The notes: a model not told the origin generated them from the sequence alone. Numbered from the stretch's first letter, positions 26,929 through 35,584 are shown. The stretch is DNA of 62,602 bases from Tissierella pigra (GCF_009695605.1 NZ_VUNQ01000019.1:1-62602), one strand, 5' to 3'. Made by a program: numbers and translations.

Positions 26929-27909
26929 TTGTTATATTTAGGCGTTGATGGCGGAGGAACTAAAACTGCATTTGTCTTAATAAATGGTAAAGGCAAGATA
27001 TTAGCCTATAATATAAAGCCAACTTGCCACTATAAACAATCATCACTTAAAAACTTTGAAAATGTAATAAGACAAGGGATAAAAGATATTTGTAATGAAG
27101 CTAAAATATCTATAGCGGAAATTAATTATGTGTTTTTAGGAATTCCTGGTTTTGGCGAAATTAAAAAGGACATTTCTCTACTATTAAACATTATAAAAGA
27201 GATGCTAAATGATGTTCCATTTACTTGCGATAATGATGCAGTCGCTGCTTGGGCAGGATCATTGGCTTGTAAGGCTGGAATAAACATGGTAGCAGGTACA
27301 GGCACTATTGCATTTGGAATGGATAAAGAAGGACACTCTACTAGAGCAGGTGGATGGGGACACTTCTGTGGTGATGAGGGATCGGCTTATTGGATAGGAA
27401 AAAAAGCCATAGAAATATTTAGCAAGGAATCTGATGGGAGGATTAATAAGACTCCCTTTTACAATATATTAAGAGAAGAATTAGATATAGAAAATGATTT
27501 TGATCTTATAGATATTGTGATTACTAAGCTATTTATGAAAAGAGATGAAATTGCAAAATTTTCAAAGATAATATATAAAGCTGCCTTAGAAAATGATACT
27601 GAAGCTATTAAGGTTTTTGAAGAAGCAGCTTTTGAACACTACCTTACTATAAAATCTGTAATCAATCAGTTAAATCTACAGGATGAGGAAATACTCATTT
27701 CCTATTCAGGTGGTGTATTTAATGCAGATAGTTTTGTACTAGAGCCTTTAAAAAGATATTTAAAGGAACATGGAAAGGTTAAATTAATGAAACCTATTTT
27801 GCAGCCAATAACTGGTGCAGCATTATATGCAAAGATAATAGATTCAAATAAGTATGAAGAATCTGTAGTACTTACCTTAAAAGAAGAAGAAATAAAATGG
27901 AAGATTTAA
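26929..27909 (+). CDS. BadF/BadG-family sugar kinase (N-acetylhexosamine kinase-like)
   Basis: A 326-residue actin-fold kinase. GVDGGGTKT at the N terminus is the phosphate-1 loop; DNDAVAAWAG and AGTGTIAFG follow, and GGWGHFCGDEGSAYWIG is typical of the N-acetylglucosamine kinase group. Imported N-acetylhexosamine reaches the cytoplasm unphosphorylated when an ABC importer is used, so a kinase such as this is needed before the deacetylase. The start is a TTG at 26929, 7 bases after GGAGG; the TTG at 26923 lies too close. Confidence 0.82.
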   Translation: MLYLGVDGGGTKTAFVLINGKGKILAYNIKPTCHYKQSSLKNFENVIRQGIKDICNEAKISIAEINYVFLGIPGFGEIKKDISLLLNIIKEMLNDVPFTCDNDAVAAWAGSLACKAGINMVAGTGTIAFGMDKEGHSTRAGGWGHFCGDEGSAYWIGKKAIEIFSKESDGRINKTPFYNILREELDIENDFDLIDIVITKLFMKRDEIAKFSKIIYKAALENDTEAIKVFEEAAFEHYLTIKSVINQLNLQDEEILISYSGGVFNADSFVLEPLKRYLKEHGKVKLMKPILQPITGAALYAKIIDSNKYEESVVLTLKEEEIKWKI

Positions 27910-27937
27910 CCTAAGATATTGAGAAGGGTGGATAATA

Positions 27938-29035
27938 ATGGCAGGATTAGTTTTTAAAAATGTATATAAGATATATCCAGGAGATGTAGAGGCTGTTAAG
28001 GAATTTAACTTAGAAGTTAAAGATAAGGAATTTGTAGTATTTGTAGGACCTTCAGGATGTGGTAAATCTACAACTTTAAGAATGCTTGCAGGACTTGAAG
28101 AAATTTCAAAGGGAGAAATATATATTGGAGATACTTTAGTTAATGATGTTCCCCCAAAAGATAGGGATATTGCTATGGTATTTCAAAACTATGCCCTTTA
28201 TCCTCATATGACAGTTTATGATAATATGGCCTTCGCCCTTAAATTAAAAAAATATCCTAAAGATGAAATCAATACTAGAATTACAGAGGCAGCGAAGATA
28301 CTAGGAATTGAAGAATATTTAGATAGAAAGCCTAAGGCACTTTCTGGAGGACAAAAACAAAGGGTAGCCCTTGGAAGAGCCATTGTAAGAGATCCACAAG
28401 TATTTCTTATGGACGAGCCTCTATCTAATTTAGATGCAAAGCTTAGAGTTCAAACTAGGGCAGAAATAATAAAGCTCCACGAAAGATTAGAGACTACCTT
28501 TATATATGTGACCCATGACCAGACAGAAGCCATGACCATGGGAGATAGAATTGTAATAATGAAAGATGGTGTAATACAACAGGTAGATACACCACAAAAC
28601 GTATATCAAAATCCAGCAAATGTTTTTGTAGCTGGGTTTATAGGAAGTCCTCAAATGAATTTTATGGAAGGAGTATTAATCTCTGAAGGGGATAACTATA
28701 GTATTAAGATAGATGATATTAGACTTAATATTTCCAAAGAAGTAGGTAAAGGATTAGCTAATAAAGGATATTTAAATAAGGCTATAATCATAGGTATAAG
28801 ACCTGAACATATTTATAACGAAACAAGAAAAACTCAAATAGAATTAAATGGTTTTGTAGAATTAATTGAAATGTTAGGCTCTGAGAAATACGTATATATC
28901 AAATTAGGAAAATATCAATTGATTTCAATAATAGATTCAGATATAAATATAGAAAATCATAAAGATATAAAAATATACTTTGACGAAAGAAAGCTACACT
29001 TTTTTGATAAAGATACGGAATTAGCAATAAAATAA
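27938..29035 (+). CDS. Sugar ABC transporter ATPase (MsmK/UgpC type)
   Basis: A 365-residue ABC ATPase. Walker A is GPSGCGKST near residue 37, the Q-loop lies in AMVFQNYALYPHMTVYDN, the signature is LSGGQKQR and Walker B is VFLMDEPLS, with the H-loop in THDQTEAMT. The C-terminal 130 residues form the TOBE/MalK regulatory domain. It completes the importer with the two permeases and the binding protein of this operon. Confidence 0.93.
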   Translation: MAGLVFKNVYKIYPGDVEAVKEFNLEVKDKEFVVFVGPSGCGKSTTLRMLAGLEEISKGEIYIGDTLVNDVPPKDRDIAMVFQNYALYPHMTVYDNMAFALKLKKYPKDEINTRITEAAKILGIEEYLDRKPKALSGGQKQRVALGRAIVRDPQVFLMDEPLSNLDAKLRVQTRAEIIKLHERLETTFIYVTHDQTEAMTMGDRIVIMKDGVIQQVDTPQNVYQNPANVFVAGFIGSPQMNFMEGVLISEGDNYSIKIDDIRLNISKEVGKGLANKGYLNKAIIIGIRPEHIYNETRKTQIELNGFVELIEMLGSEKYVYIKLGKYQLISIIDSDINIENHKDIKIYFDERKLHFFDKDTELAIK

Positions 29036-29060
29036 ATTAATAACTGGGAGAGATAAATCC

Positions 29061-29915
29061 ATGGATATTGTATCAAATAGAGAAATGTTAATAGAAGCGA
29101 GAAAAAATAAATATGCTGTTCCTGCTTTTAATATTCATAATCTAGAAACTATGAAAGGAGTAATAGAAGCGGCTTACGAACTTAGGTCTCCATTGATGAT
29201 TGCTACAACTCCAGGAACTGTAAAATATGCTGGATTAGAATTTTTAGTTGCCATGGCTAGAGCGGCAGCGAAAAAATATGATATTCCCATAGCACTACAT
29301 TTAGATCACTGTACAGATGTAGAACTATTAAAACAATGTATTCAAGCAGGATATAAATCAGTAATGATAGATGCTTCTATAAAGTCTTATGAAGAAAATA
29401 TAAGTATTACAAGGGAAGTAGTTAAGTATTCCCATAGATATGAAGTTAGTGTGGAAGCAGAATTAGGACTAGTAGGTGGACAAGAAGATGATAGAGATAT
29501 AGATGAAAAGGATACTACTCTTACAGATCCACATATCGCCTTAGATTTTATACAAAGGACAAATGTAGATTCCTTAGCTGTTGCCATAGGAACTGCTCAT
29601 GGAGTCTATAAATCTGAACCTAAATTAGATTTTGAAAGATTAAGTAAAATTAATAGTATGGTAAGCATACCTCTTGTACTACATGGTGCATCTGGTGTAC
29701 CTCACGAAAGTGTAATAAAGGCAGTAGAAAATGGAATTAGTAAAGTAAATATAGCGACAGAACTAAAAATACCATTTGCTGAAGCCATTAAGGAATATTT
29801 TAAAGAAAATCCATCTGCAAATGATCCAAGATATTATTTAACTCCGGCTAAGGATATGGTAAAGAAAATAGCCATGGAAAAAATAAGAGTCTGTGGAAGT
29901 GCAAATAGATATTAA
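29061..29915 (+). CDS. Class II ketose-bisphosphate aldolase (tagatose-1,6-bisphosphate type)
   Basis: A 284-residue zinc aldolase of the GatY/KbaY size. LHLDHCTD holds the catalytic aspartate and zinc histidine (D82, H83 region), EAELGLVGGQEDD the active-site loop, and HGASGVP a second zinc and phosphate site. The length and GatY-like N terminus, beside AgaS and a PfkB-type kinase, favour tagatose-1,6-bisphosphate as substrate. Fructose-1,6-bisphosphate is the alternative. Products are DHAP and glyceraldehyde-3-phosphate. Confidence 0.82.
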   Translation: MDIVSNREMLIEARKNKYAVPAFNIHNLETMKGVIEAAYELRSPLMIATTPGTVKYAGLEFLVAMARAAAKKYDIPIALHLDHCTDVELLKQCIQAGYKSVMIDASIKSYEENISITREVVKYSHRYEVSVEAELGLVGGQEDDRDIDEKDTTLTDPHIALDFIQRTNVDSLAVAIGTAHGVYKSEPKLDFERLSKINSMVSIPLVLHGASGVPHESVIKAVENGISKVNIATELKIPFAEAIKEYFKENPSANDPRYYLTPAKDMVKKIAMEKIRVCGSANRY

Positions 29916-29936
29916 AACTTATAAGGAGGAATATAG

Positions 29937-30869
29937 TTGATTTTAACTATTACTTTAAATCCTTCTATTGATAGAAGATATGATGTAAAAGATTTTGAAA
30001 AAGGAAAGATATTTAGAACTAATGAATATCAATATACAGCTGGTGGAAAAGGTATCAATGTGACTAAGGTAATAAATACCTTTGGAGATCCAGTTTTAGC
30101 TACAGGATTTTTAGGTGGCAGAAATGGAACATATATAATAGATAAACTGGCTAAAATGAATATAGAAAATGATTTTATATTTATTAATGGAGAGACTAGG
30201 TCTTGTATTAATATAGCATCAAGTGATGGAAGTAATACAGAAATACTTGAATCTGGTCCCACTATAGATGAAGAAGAATTAAATAAGTTCTACCAGCTAT
30301 ATGATAGTCTATTGGATAAATGTAATATAATATGTGCATCTGGAAGTTTGCCTGATGGATTACCAGTAGATATATATAATGAACTAATAAAAAGAGCAAA
30401 TAAAAAAGAGAAAAAGTTTATTTTAGATACCAGCGGTAAGCCTTTAGCAAAAGGTATAATCGAAAGACCATATTTAATAAAACCTAATAAAGAGGAGCTA
30501 AGTAAACTCATAGGCAGAAATATTAACTCTGAAGAAGATATTATTAGGGGAGTAAAGGGTTTTATTGAAAATGGCATAGAAGTAATATGTATATCATTAG
30601 GAGATAAGGGAGCATTAGTATTTAATAATGGATATATGTATAGAGTAGATATTCCTAAGGTGGAGGTTATGAATACTGTAGGCTCTGGAGATTCTATGGT
30701 TGCAGGATTTGCAGTATCCTTATTGAGAGGATATGATCTTGAAAGTATGTTAAGATTATCTTCTGCTTGTGGAACTGCAAATGCCATGGAGTTGGAAACT
30801 GGTAAGGTAGACTTAGACAATGTAGATAAGTTAATCAATATGATAAAAATTGAAAAAATAAAAATATAA
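29937..30869 (+). CDS. PfkB-family hexose-phosphate kinase (LacC/FruK type)
   Basis: A 310-residue kinase of the 1-phosphofructokinase/tagatose-6-phosphate kinase group. The N terminus ILTITLNPSIDRRYDV and AGGKGINVTKVI are typical; the C-terminal GSGDSMVAGF has the catalytic aspartate. Its position after the aldolase suggests tagatose-6-phosphate as substrate. The start is a TTG with AAGGAGG 7 bases upstream. Confidence 0.82.
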   Translation: MILTITLNPSIDRRYDVKDFEKGKIFRTNEYQYTAGGKGINVTKVINTFGDPVLATGFLGGRNGTYIIDKLAKMNIENDFIFINGETRSCINIASSDGSNTEILESGPTIDEEELNKFYQLYDSLLDKCNIICASGSLPDGLPVDIYNELIKRANKKEKKFILDTSGKPLAKGIIERPYLIKPNKEELSKLIGRNINSEEDIIRGVKGFIENGIEVICISLGDKGALVFNNGYMYRVDIPKVEVMNTVGSGDSMVAGFAVSLLRGYDLESMLRLSSACGTANAMELETGKVDLDNVDKLINMIKIEKIKI

Positions 30870-30888
30870 TTATACAAAATACAAGTTA

Positions 30889-30925
30889 AAATGCTTATGG
30901 CTAAATTGGTTATAGGCATTTTTTA
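30889..30925 (+). terminator. Intrinsic terminator before nagA
   Basis: AATGCTTAT (from 30890) pairs with ATAGGCATT (30912-30920) and is followed by TTTTTAT. It separates nagA partly from the operon upstream, so nagA may have its own promoter; I see none that is clear. Confidence 0.65.
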
Positions 30926-31017
30926 TCTAAATTTACATAGACATATGATTAAGTTTAGATAAAAGAGGTAAAAAGTTATATTAGAGGCAATTATTAAGAG
31001 TATATGGAGGTGGGTTT

Positions 31018-32160
31018 ATGTTAATAAAAAACGTAGATATTATTACTCCCTATGAAGTTTTAAAGGGATATGGAGTTTTAGTAGAAAATGGACAAATAGT
31101 AGATATAGATTTGGAAGAAAAGTTTAGGATCGGAGAATATGAAATAATTGATGGAGATGGAAATTATCTTAGTCCAGGATTCATAGATATTCATAACCAT
31201 GGAAACAAAGGCTTTGATATAATGGATAGTAGTGAGGAAGCCTTAGATGAAATTGGGAAATATCATATTTCTAATGGCGTAACATCTTATTTAGGTACTG
31301 TAATTACTTCCTCCTATGATAATATAATGAATGCAATAGAAAATATAAATAATTATAAAAATAAACATAATATATCCCGGATTATAGGTGTGCACTTAGA
31401 AGGGCCATTTTTTGATTTAGGAAAAAAAGGTGCTCAACCAGAGGAACATATTAAAACTCCAGATTTAGATAAGATAAAATCCATAGTAGATATAGCAAAG
31501 GATAAAATGAAAATGGTATCTATAGCTCCAGAGTTGGAAGGTGCCTTAGATATAATAAAATATTTAAAAGCAAGAAATATAACAATAGCCATGGCTCATA
31601 CAAATGCAACCTTTGAAGAGACTAAAAAGGGCATAGCCTGTGGAGTAACTGTGGCTACTCATTTATACAATGGCATGAGAACTTTTAATCATAGGGAGCC
31701 TGGAGTCATAGGAGCTTCCCTTGAAGATGATAGAGTATATTGTGAGATAATCTATGACAGAATCCATTTACACGATGGAGCTGTGAATATTGCTTTAAAA
31801 ATGAAAGGGTATGATAAAATAGTATTGGTTTCAGATGCCATGAGGGCAGCTGGACTTGAAGATGGAGAATACGAACTAGGCGAGCAAAAGGTTAATGTTT
31901 CAAAAGGAGCAGCAAGGCTAGAATCAGGAAGCTTAGCAGGATCTACTCTTAATATGCAAAAGGCTGTATATAATATGGTAAATTTTTTAAACATTCCTAT
32001 TTATGAAGCAATAAAAATGGCTAGTTTAAACGCTGCAAAAACTGTAAAATTAGATGATAAATTAGGAAGTATAGAAATAGGTAAAAGAGCAGATTTAATT
32101 ATTTTTGACAGAGATATAAATATTAAAAATGTTATATTAGATGGAAAACTAGTCATATAA
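31018..32160 (+). CDS. nagA: N-acetylhexosamine-6-phosphate deacetylase (NagA/AgaA)
   Basis: A 380-residue amidohydrolase. The metal-binding HxH is H59-N-H61 (DIHNHG), with the HLEGPF glutamate, AHTNAT and ATHLYNGM blocks that define NagA, and SDAMRAAG near the C terminus. It removes acetate from GlcNAc-6-P or GalNAc-6-P; the neighbouring AgaS and aldolase favour GalNAc-6-P. GGAGGTGGG lies before the ATG. A strong terminator follows. Confidence 0.92.
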   Translation: MLIKNVDIITPYEVLKGYGVLVENGQIVDIDLEEKFRIGEYEIIDGDGNYLSPGFIDIHNHGNKGFDIMDSSEEALDEIGKYHISNGVTSYLGTVITSSYDNIMNAIENINNYKNKHNISRIIGVHLEGPFFDLGKKGAQPEEHIKTPDLDKIKSIVDIAKDKMKMVSIAPELEGALDIIKYLKARNITIAMAHTNATFEETKKGIACGVTVATHLYNGMRTFNHREPGVIGASLEDDRVYCEIIYDRIHLHDGAVNIALKMKGYDKIVLVSDAMRAAGLEDGEYELGEQKVNVSKGAARLESGSLAGSTLNMQKAVYNMVNFLNIPIYEAIKMASLNAAKTVKLDDKLGSIEIGKRADLIIFDRDINIKNVILDGKLVI

Positions 32161-32192
32161 TAAAAGCATCCATATGGATGCTTTTATTATAT
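32158..32192 (+). terminator. Strong bidirectional terminator after nagA
   Basis: A perfect palindrome built on AAAGCATCCATATGGATGCTTT, flanked by A and T runs (32159-32191; core GCATCCATATGGATGC). It closes the amino-sugar operon. Confidence 0.85.
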
Positions 32193-32261
32193 GAAACTTA
32201 TCTAAATATATGGTAATATGGTATTAATGAAAATATATTTGATTAGATCTCGAGGTGGAAT

Positions 32262-34115
32262 ATGGAAGATAACATATTAGGTGAAATTTATCAACAAAAT
32301 ACAGATAACGAAATTAGAAAATCAATAGGGCAATATTATACACCTAATTTTATTATTAAATATATATTGGAAAATACAATCGGTAAAGTAAATGTGATAG
32401 ACAACCCATATACTAGAATAATTGATATTTCTTGTGGTGCAGGATATTTTTTGACTGCATCCTATGATATTTTAAAAGAGAAATTTTTATTAAATCTAGA
32501 GAAAATAAGGCATAAGTATGGAAATCATAACTATATCATAGAGAAAGATGAGAAAAGGATAAAAATAAGAGGAATAGACTATTGGAAGAAAGAAAACATC
32601 CACTATCATATACTAAAACACTGTATCTATGGCGCTGATAAAGATAAGGTAGCTGTTTATTTAACTAAATTGGCTTTGCTATCTAAAGAAAAGGTAAATT
32701 ATAAAATAGATTTAAATATTGTAGAATGTGATAGCTTAGTAAGGTGGGAAAACAATGTTATGGATTCAGAGGATTATAACAAACTAAAGGAATTCTGGAG
32801 TAAAAAATATGATATTTCCATAGGTAATCCACCATATATTGGACATAAGCAGTTAAGTGTAGGATATAAAAAATGGTTATTAGAAGAATATAAGGATGTA
32901 TTTAAAGATAAATCAGATATTTCCTTTTGTTTTTTTCAGAGAATACTAGAAATTTTAAGTTCCACAGGAATATCTGGAATAATAACTTCTAGATATTTTA
33001 TGGAAAGTCCTACAGGGAGAGAGCTAAGATTATATTTAAGGGAAAATGCAAATATTGTTGAAATAGTAGATTTCTATGGAGCTGAAATTTTTAAAGATAT
33101 TAAAGTTGCAACTGCCATATATTTATTTGAAAAATATAAATCCATAGGTAATAACATAACAGTACATAAATTAATTGATGATAAATATAAATTTAGTGAT
33201 TTAAAGAATTTGAGATTAGAAATAGATTCAAATTTATTTAATAGCTTTCAAGTAGAACAGGATAATTTGGAATTAAATAGATGGATGTTGGTATCTAGAG
33301 AAAGCTTAAATATATATAAAAAAATAGAAAGAAAGACTAGATATAGATTGGGAGATATAGCAACTTCTTTTCAAGGGATCATAACTGGATGTGATAAAGC
33401 ATTTGTGTTAAATAGGGAAGAGGTACTATTAAATAATATAGAAAAAGACTTACTTAAAAAATGGATAAAAAATAGTAATATAGAGAGATATAATATTTTA
33501 GATAATGACTTGTTTTTAATTTACTCTGATTTAATAAAGAAAGAAAAGACTTATCCTAATAGTATAGAATTTATTAAAGTCCATAAAGAAAGATTGAAAA
33601 ATAGAAGGGAATATAAAACCGGAAACAGAAAGTGGTATGAATTACAATGGGGTAGAGATAGCAATTTATTTGAACAGCCTAAGATAATATTTCCATATAA
33701 ATCTAGAAACAATAGATTTGCTATAGACTATAATAATCTATATTATAGTGCAGATATATACTCTTTAATTATTAAAGATGAATATAAAAATAAAATAACT
33801 CTTGAGTATTTAGTTGGATTACTTAATTCTAATATATATGAATTTTATTTTAAATTATTTGCAAAAAAAATGGGAAAAGGAATTTATGATTATTATCCTA
33901 ACTCCATAATGGATTTAAAAATAATTACCGAGGAAATAATAGAAGATATAAGTATAAAGGTCAAAGAAATAATGAAACTAAAAAGCAAAGATGATATGGA
34001 AACTCAAGAGAAGATATGGGATTTAGAAAAAGATATAGACAAAATTATAGGAAAATACTTTGAATTTAATGAAGAAGACTATAGAATAATAAATAACACA
34101 CAAATGAAGCCATGA
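32262..34115 (+). CDS. camA: Orphan DNA adenine methyltransferase, CamA-like
   Basis: A 617-residue Eco57I/TaqI-type N6-adenine methyltransferase. SAM motif I is DISCGAG (residues 55-61) and the catalytic motif IV is NPPYIG (N189-G194). The C-terminal half is a TaqI-like target-recognition domain with SFQGIITGCDKAF and KWYELQWGR. There is no nuclease domain, and no restriction gene is nearby. From memory, the order and wording of these blocks match CamA of Clostridioides difficile (577 residues), which methylates CAAAAA and affects sporulation. GAGGTGG lies before the ATG. The gene ends inside a 20-bp perfect hairpin. Confidence 0.85.
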   Translation: MEDNILGEIYQQNTDNEIRKSIGQYYTPNFIIKYILENTIGKVNVIDNPYTRIIDISCGAGYFLTASYDILKEKFLLNLEKIRHKYGNHNYIIEKDEKRIKIRGIDYWKKENIHYHILKHCIYGADKDKVAVYLTKLALLSKEKVNYKIDLNIVECDSLVRWENNVMDSEDYNKLKEFWSKKYDISIGNPPYIGHKQLSVGYKKWLLEEYKDVFKDKSDISFCFFQRILEILSSTGISGIITSRYFMESPTGRELRLYLRENANIVEIVDFYGAEIFKDIKVATAIYLFEKYKSIGNNITVHKLIDDKYKFSDLKNLRLEIDSNLFNSFQVEQDNLELNRWMLVSRESLNIYKKIERKTRYRLGDIATSFQGIITGCDKAFVLNREEVLLNNIEKDLLKKWIKNSNIERYNILDNDLFLIYSDLIKKEKTYPNSIEFIKVHKERLKNRREYKTGNRKWYELQWGRDSNLFEQPKIIFPYKSRNNRFAIDYNNLYYSADIYSLIIKDEYKNKITLEYLVGLLNSNIYEFYFKLFAKKMGKGIYDYYPNSIMDLKIITEEIIEDISIKVKEIMKLKSKDDMETQEKIWDLEKDIDKIIGKYFEFNEEDYRIINNTQMKP

Positions 34116-34140
34116 TATTATCATGGCTTCATTTGTGTGT
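34096..34140. terminator. 20-bp perfect hairpin at the 3' end of camA
   Basis: Arms 34096-34115 and 34121-34140 are perfectly complementary with a five-base loop. The left arm contains the camA stop codon. On the plus side the hairpin is followed by GCGTG, not T; on the minus side it is followed by TATTTATTATT, so it may terminate minus-strand RNA better. Confidence 0.75.
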
Positions 34141-34201
34141 GCGTGTCATAAAATTAATATATACTTAACAACTCCTCAATAAGGAGAAAATAAGCTATTT
34201 A

Positions 34202-34266
34202 CAAAAAAGATAAAAAGACAGAGAGATAAAATGACATATATAAAACATATCACATTATCTCCCTGT
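34202..34266 (-). terminator. Glycine-riboswitch terminator (minus strand)
   Basis: On the minus strand GACAGGGAGATAA pairs with TTATCTCTCTGTC (one G-U) and is followed by two T runs. The left arm shares CAGGGA with the P1 helix of aptamer II, so glycine binding should prevent the terminator from forming. Confidence 0.8.
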
Positions 34267-34452
34267 CCTTGTATCTGAAAGTTTCCTCATAATATACATA
34301 TATGAATTGCTTCTTCGATGCTTGATTTAACAAGTCTCTCCAGGGAACGCGTCTGACTATTGTTAAGAACCTGAGAGTTTCAGAATAAGTTTAGTGATAT
34401 AATTATTCTTTGCTCCTACGGTTATCTAATTAGATATTTCCAATAATCTTCA
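34260..34452 (-). promoter_or_regulatory. Tandem glycine riboswitch, orphan, minus strand
   Basis: On the minus strand two glycine aptamers follow each other. Aptamer I (about 34447-34355) has CCGTAGGAGCAAAG and ACTCTCAGG with P1 formed by TATTG and CAATA. Aptamer II (about 34348-34260) has TGGAGAG, TCGAAGAAGCAA and ACTTTCAG with P1 formed by TCCCTG and CAGGGA. All core blocks of the glycine riboswitch are present. The following minus-strand DNA has no glycine gene; it runs into the 3' end of camA, which is on the plus strand. Confidence 0.88.
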
Positions 34453-34481
34453 TTCGCTTATTAAGTTTTCTTACAATTATT

Positions 34482-34510
34482 ATATTAGCATATAATTTTA
34501 ATAATTGCAA
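34482..34510 (-). promoter_or_regulatory. Promoter of the glycine riboswitch (minus strand)
   Basis: On the minus strand TTGCAA (34510-34505), a 17-base spacer and TAATAT (34487-34482). Transcription would start near 34475, about 25 bases before aptamer I. Confidence 0.6.
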
Positions 34511-34603
34511 GTAAAAAATAAATTATTTTAAATTATACAGTTTAGAAATAAAATCCTGGTTCATGAATAAAATAAGTAATAGTAAGAGTTATATGTTCTA
34601 TTT

Positions 34604-34631
34604 GAACTTATTATCAGTTGATAATAAGTTC
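34604..34631. promoter_or_regulatory. 28-bp palindromic operator candidate upstream of the cation efflux gene
   Basis: GAACTTATTATCA (34604-34616) and TGATAATAAGTTC (34619-34631) are perfect inverted repeats separated by only GT. The loop is too small for an RNA hairpin, so a DNA-binding site for a dimer is more likely. It lies upstream of the -35 at 34648. Confidence 0.6.
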
Positions 34632-34647
34632 TATCTTCGAAAACCTA

Positions 34648-34697
34648 TTGAAATGCCTAAGGAATATGTGTACAATGGTATTATCATTATCAATAAT
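34648..34697 (+). promoter_or_regulatory. Promoter with Fur-like site before the cation efflux gene
   Basis: TTGAAA (34648-34653) and TACAAT (34671-34676) with a 17-base spacer. At the start point, 34679-34697, TATTATCATTATCAATAA resembles half of a Fur-family box. Metal control of the next gene would make sense (inference). Confidence 0.55.
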
Positions 34698-34720
34698 AAA
34701 ATATGAAAGGTATGAAGCAT

Positions 34721-35584
34721 ATGGAAAATTATAAACTAGGTGTCAAAACTTCTTGGATAACAATTATAGTTAATATTATTTTGGCAGTTTTTAAAATTAT
34801 AGCAGGGATAGCAGGAGTTAGTAGTGCTATGATTGCAGATGGAGTACATACTTTATCTGATATTTTGACTACTTTTGTAGTTTTGTTAGGGTTAAAAATA
34901 TCTTCTAAGGAAGCTGATAAAGGTCATCCCTACGGACATGAGAAATATGAATCTGTATTTGCAAAACTTTTAAGTATATTACTATTATTAACAGGTGTAT
35001 TTATAGGCTATGAATCTATTAAAATTTTAATTAGTGGTGAAATTAGGACTCCAAAGATAATTGCACTTATAGTTGCTTTTTTATCTATTATAGTTAAAGA
35101 AGGTATGTATTGGTATACTATTAAAGTAGCTAAGAAAATAAAAAGTATATCTATGGAGGCTGATGCTTGGCATCATAGATCAGATGCTTTTTCTTCCGTT
35201 GGTACATTTGCAGGTGTACTTGGAGCTAGATTAGGTTTTCCAGCTTTAGACCCTATTGCAGGAATAATAGTATCTTGCTTTGTAATAAAAGTAGGAATTG
35301 ATTTATATATAAAATCTATTAAAGAGTTAGTAGACGAATCTGCCAGTGAGGAAATCATAGAAACTATTAAGAAAAAGACCGAATCCATAGAGGGTGTTAG
35401 AGGAGTGAAAGAATTAAAAACTAGAATGTTTGGAAATAAAATTTATGTTGATATAGAAATTTTTGTGGACTCTAATATTACTGTTGAAAAAGGTCATGAA
35501 ATTTCTGAAAAAGTTCATGACAAATTAGAAAAAGATATTGCTGATATTAAACATTGTATGGTTCATATTGAGCCGTTTAAATAA
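34721..35584 (+). CDS. Cation diffusion facilitator transporter
   Basis: A 287-residue CDF exporter with about six transmembrane segments. The metal-site pairs are in MIADGVHTLSDILTT (D and H-x3-D) and in EADAWHHRSDAFSS (H-x3-D). A cytoplasmic domain of about 80 residues follows (TIKKKTESIEGVRGV). These proteins expel Zn, Fe or Mn in exchange for protons. The start at 34721 is chosen because AAAGG lies 10 bases upstream; ATG codons at 34703 and 34712 are possible. Confidence 0.9.
   Translation: MENYKLGVKTSWITIIVNIILAVFKIIAGIAGVSSAMIADGVHTLSDILTTFVVLLGLKISSKEADKGHPYGHEKYESVFAKLLSILLLLTGVFIGYESIKILISGEIRTPKIIALIVAFLSIIVKEGMYWYTIKVAKKIKSISMEADAWHHRSDAFSSVGTFAGVLGARLGFPALDPIAGIIVSCFVIKVGIDLYIKSIKELVDESASEEIIETIKKKTESIEGVRGVKELKTRMFGNKIYVDIEIFVDSNITVEKGHEISEKVHDKLEKDIADIKHCMVHIEPFK

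Noticed and set aside
32262-34115. Type IIG restriction-modification enzyme
   Set aside because: The protein lacks an N-terminal nuclease domain, and no separate restriction gene is adjacent.
34142-34201. Small genes downstream of the glycine riboswitch on the minus strand
   Set aside because: Only frames of 6 and 15 codons were found, without ribosome binding sites.
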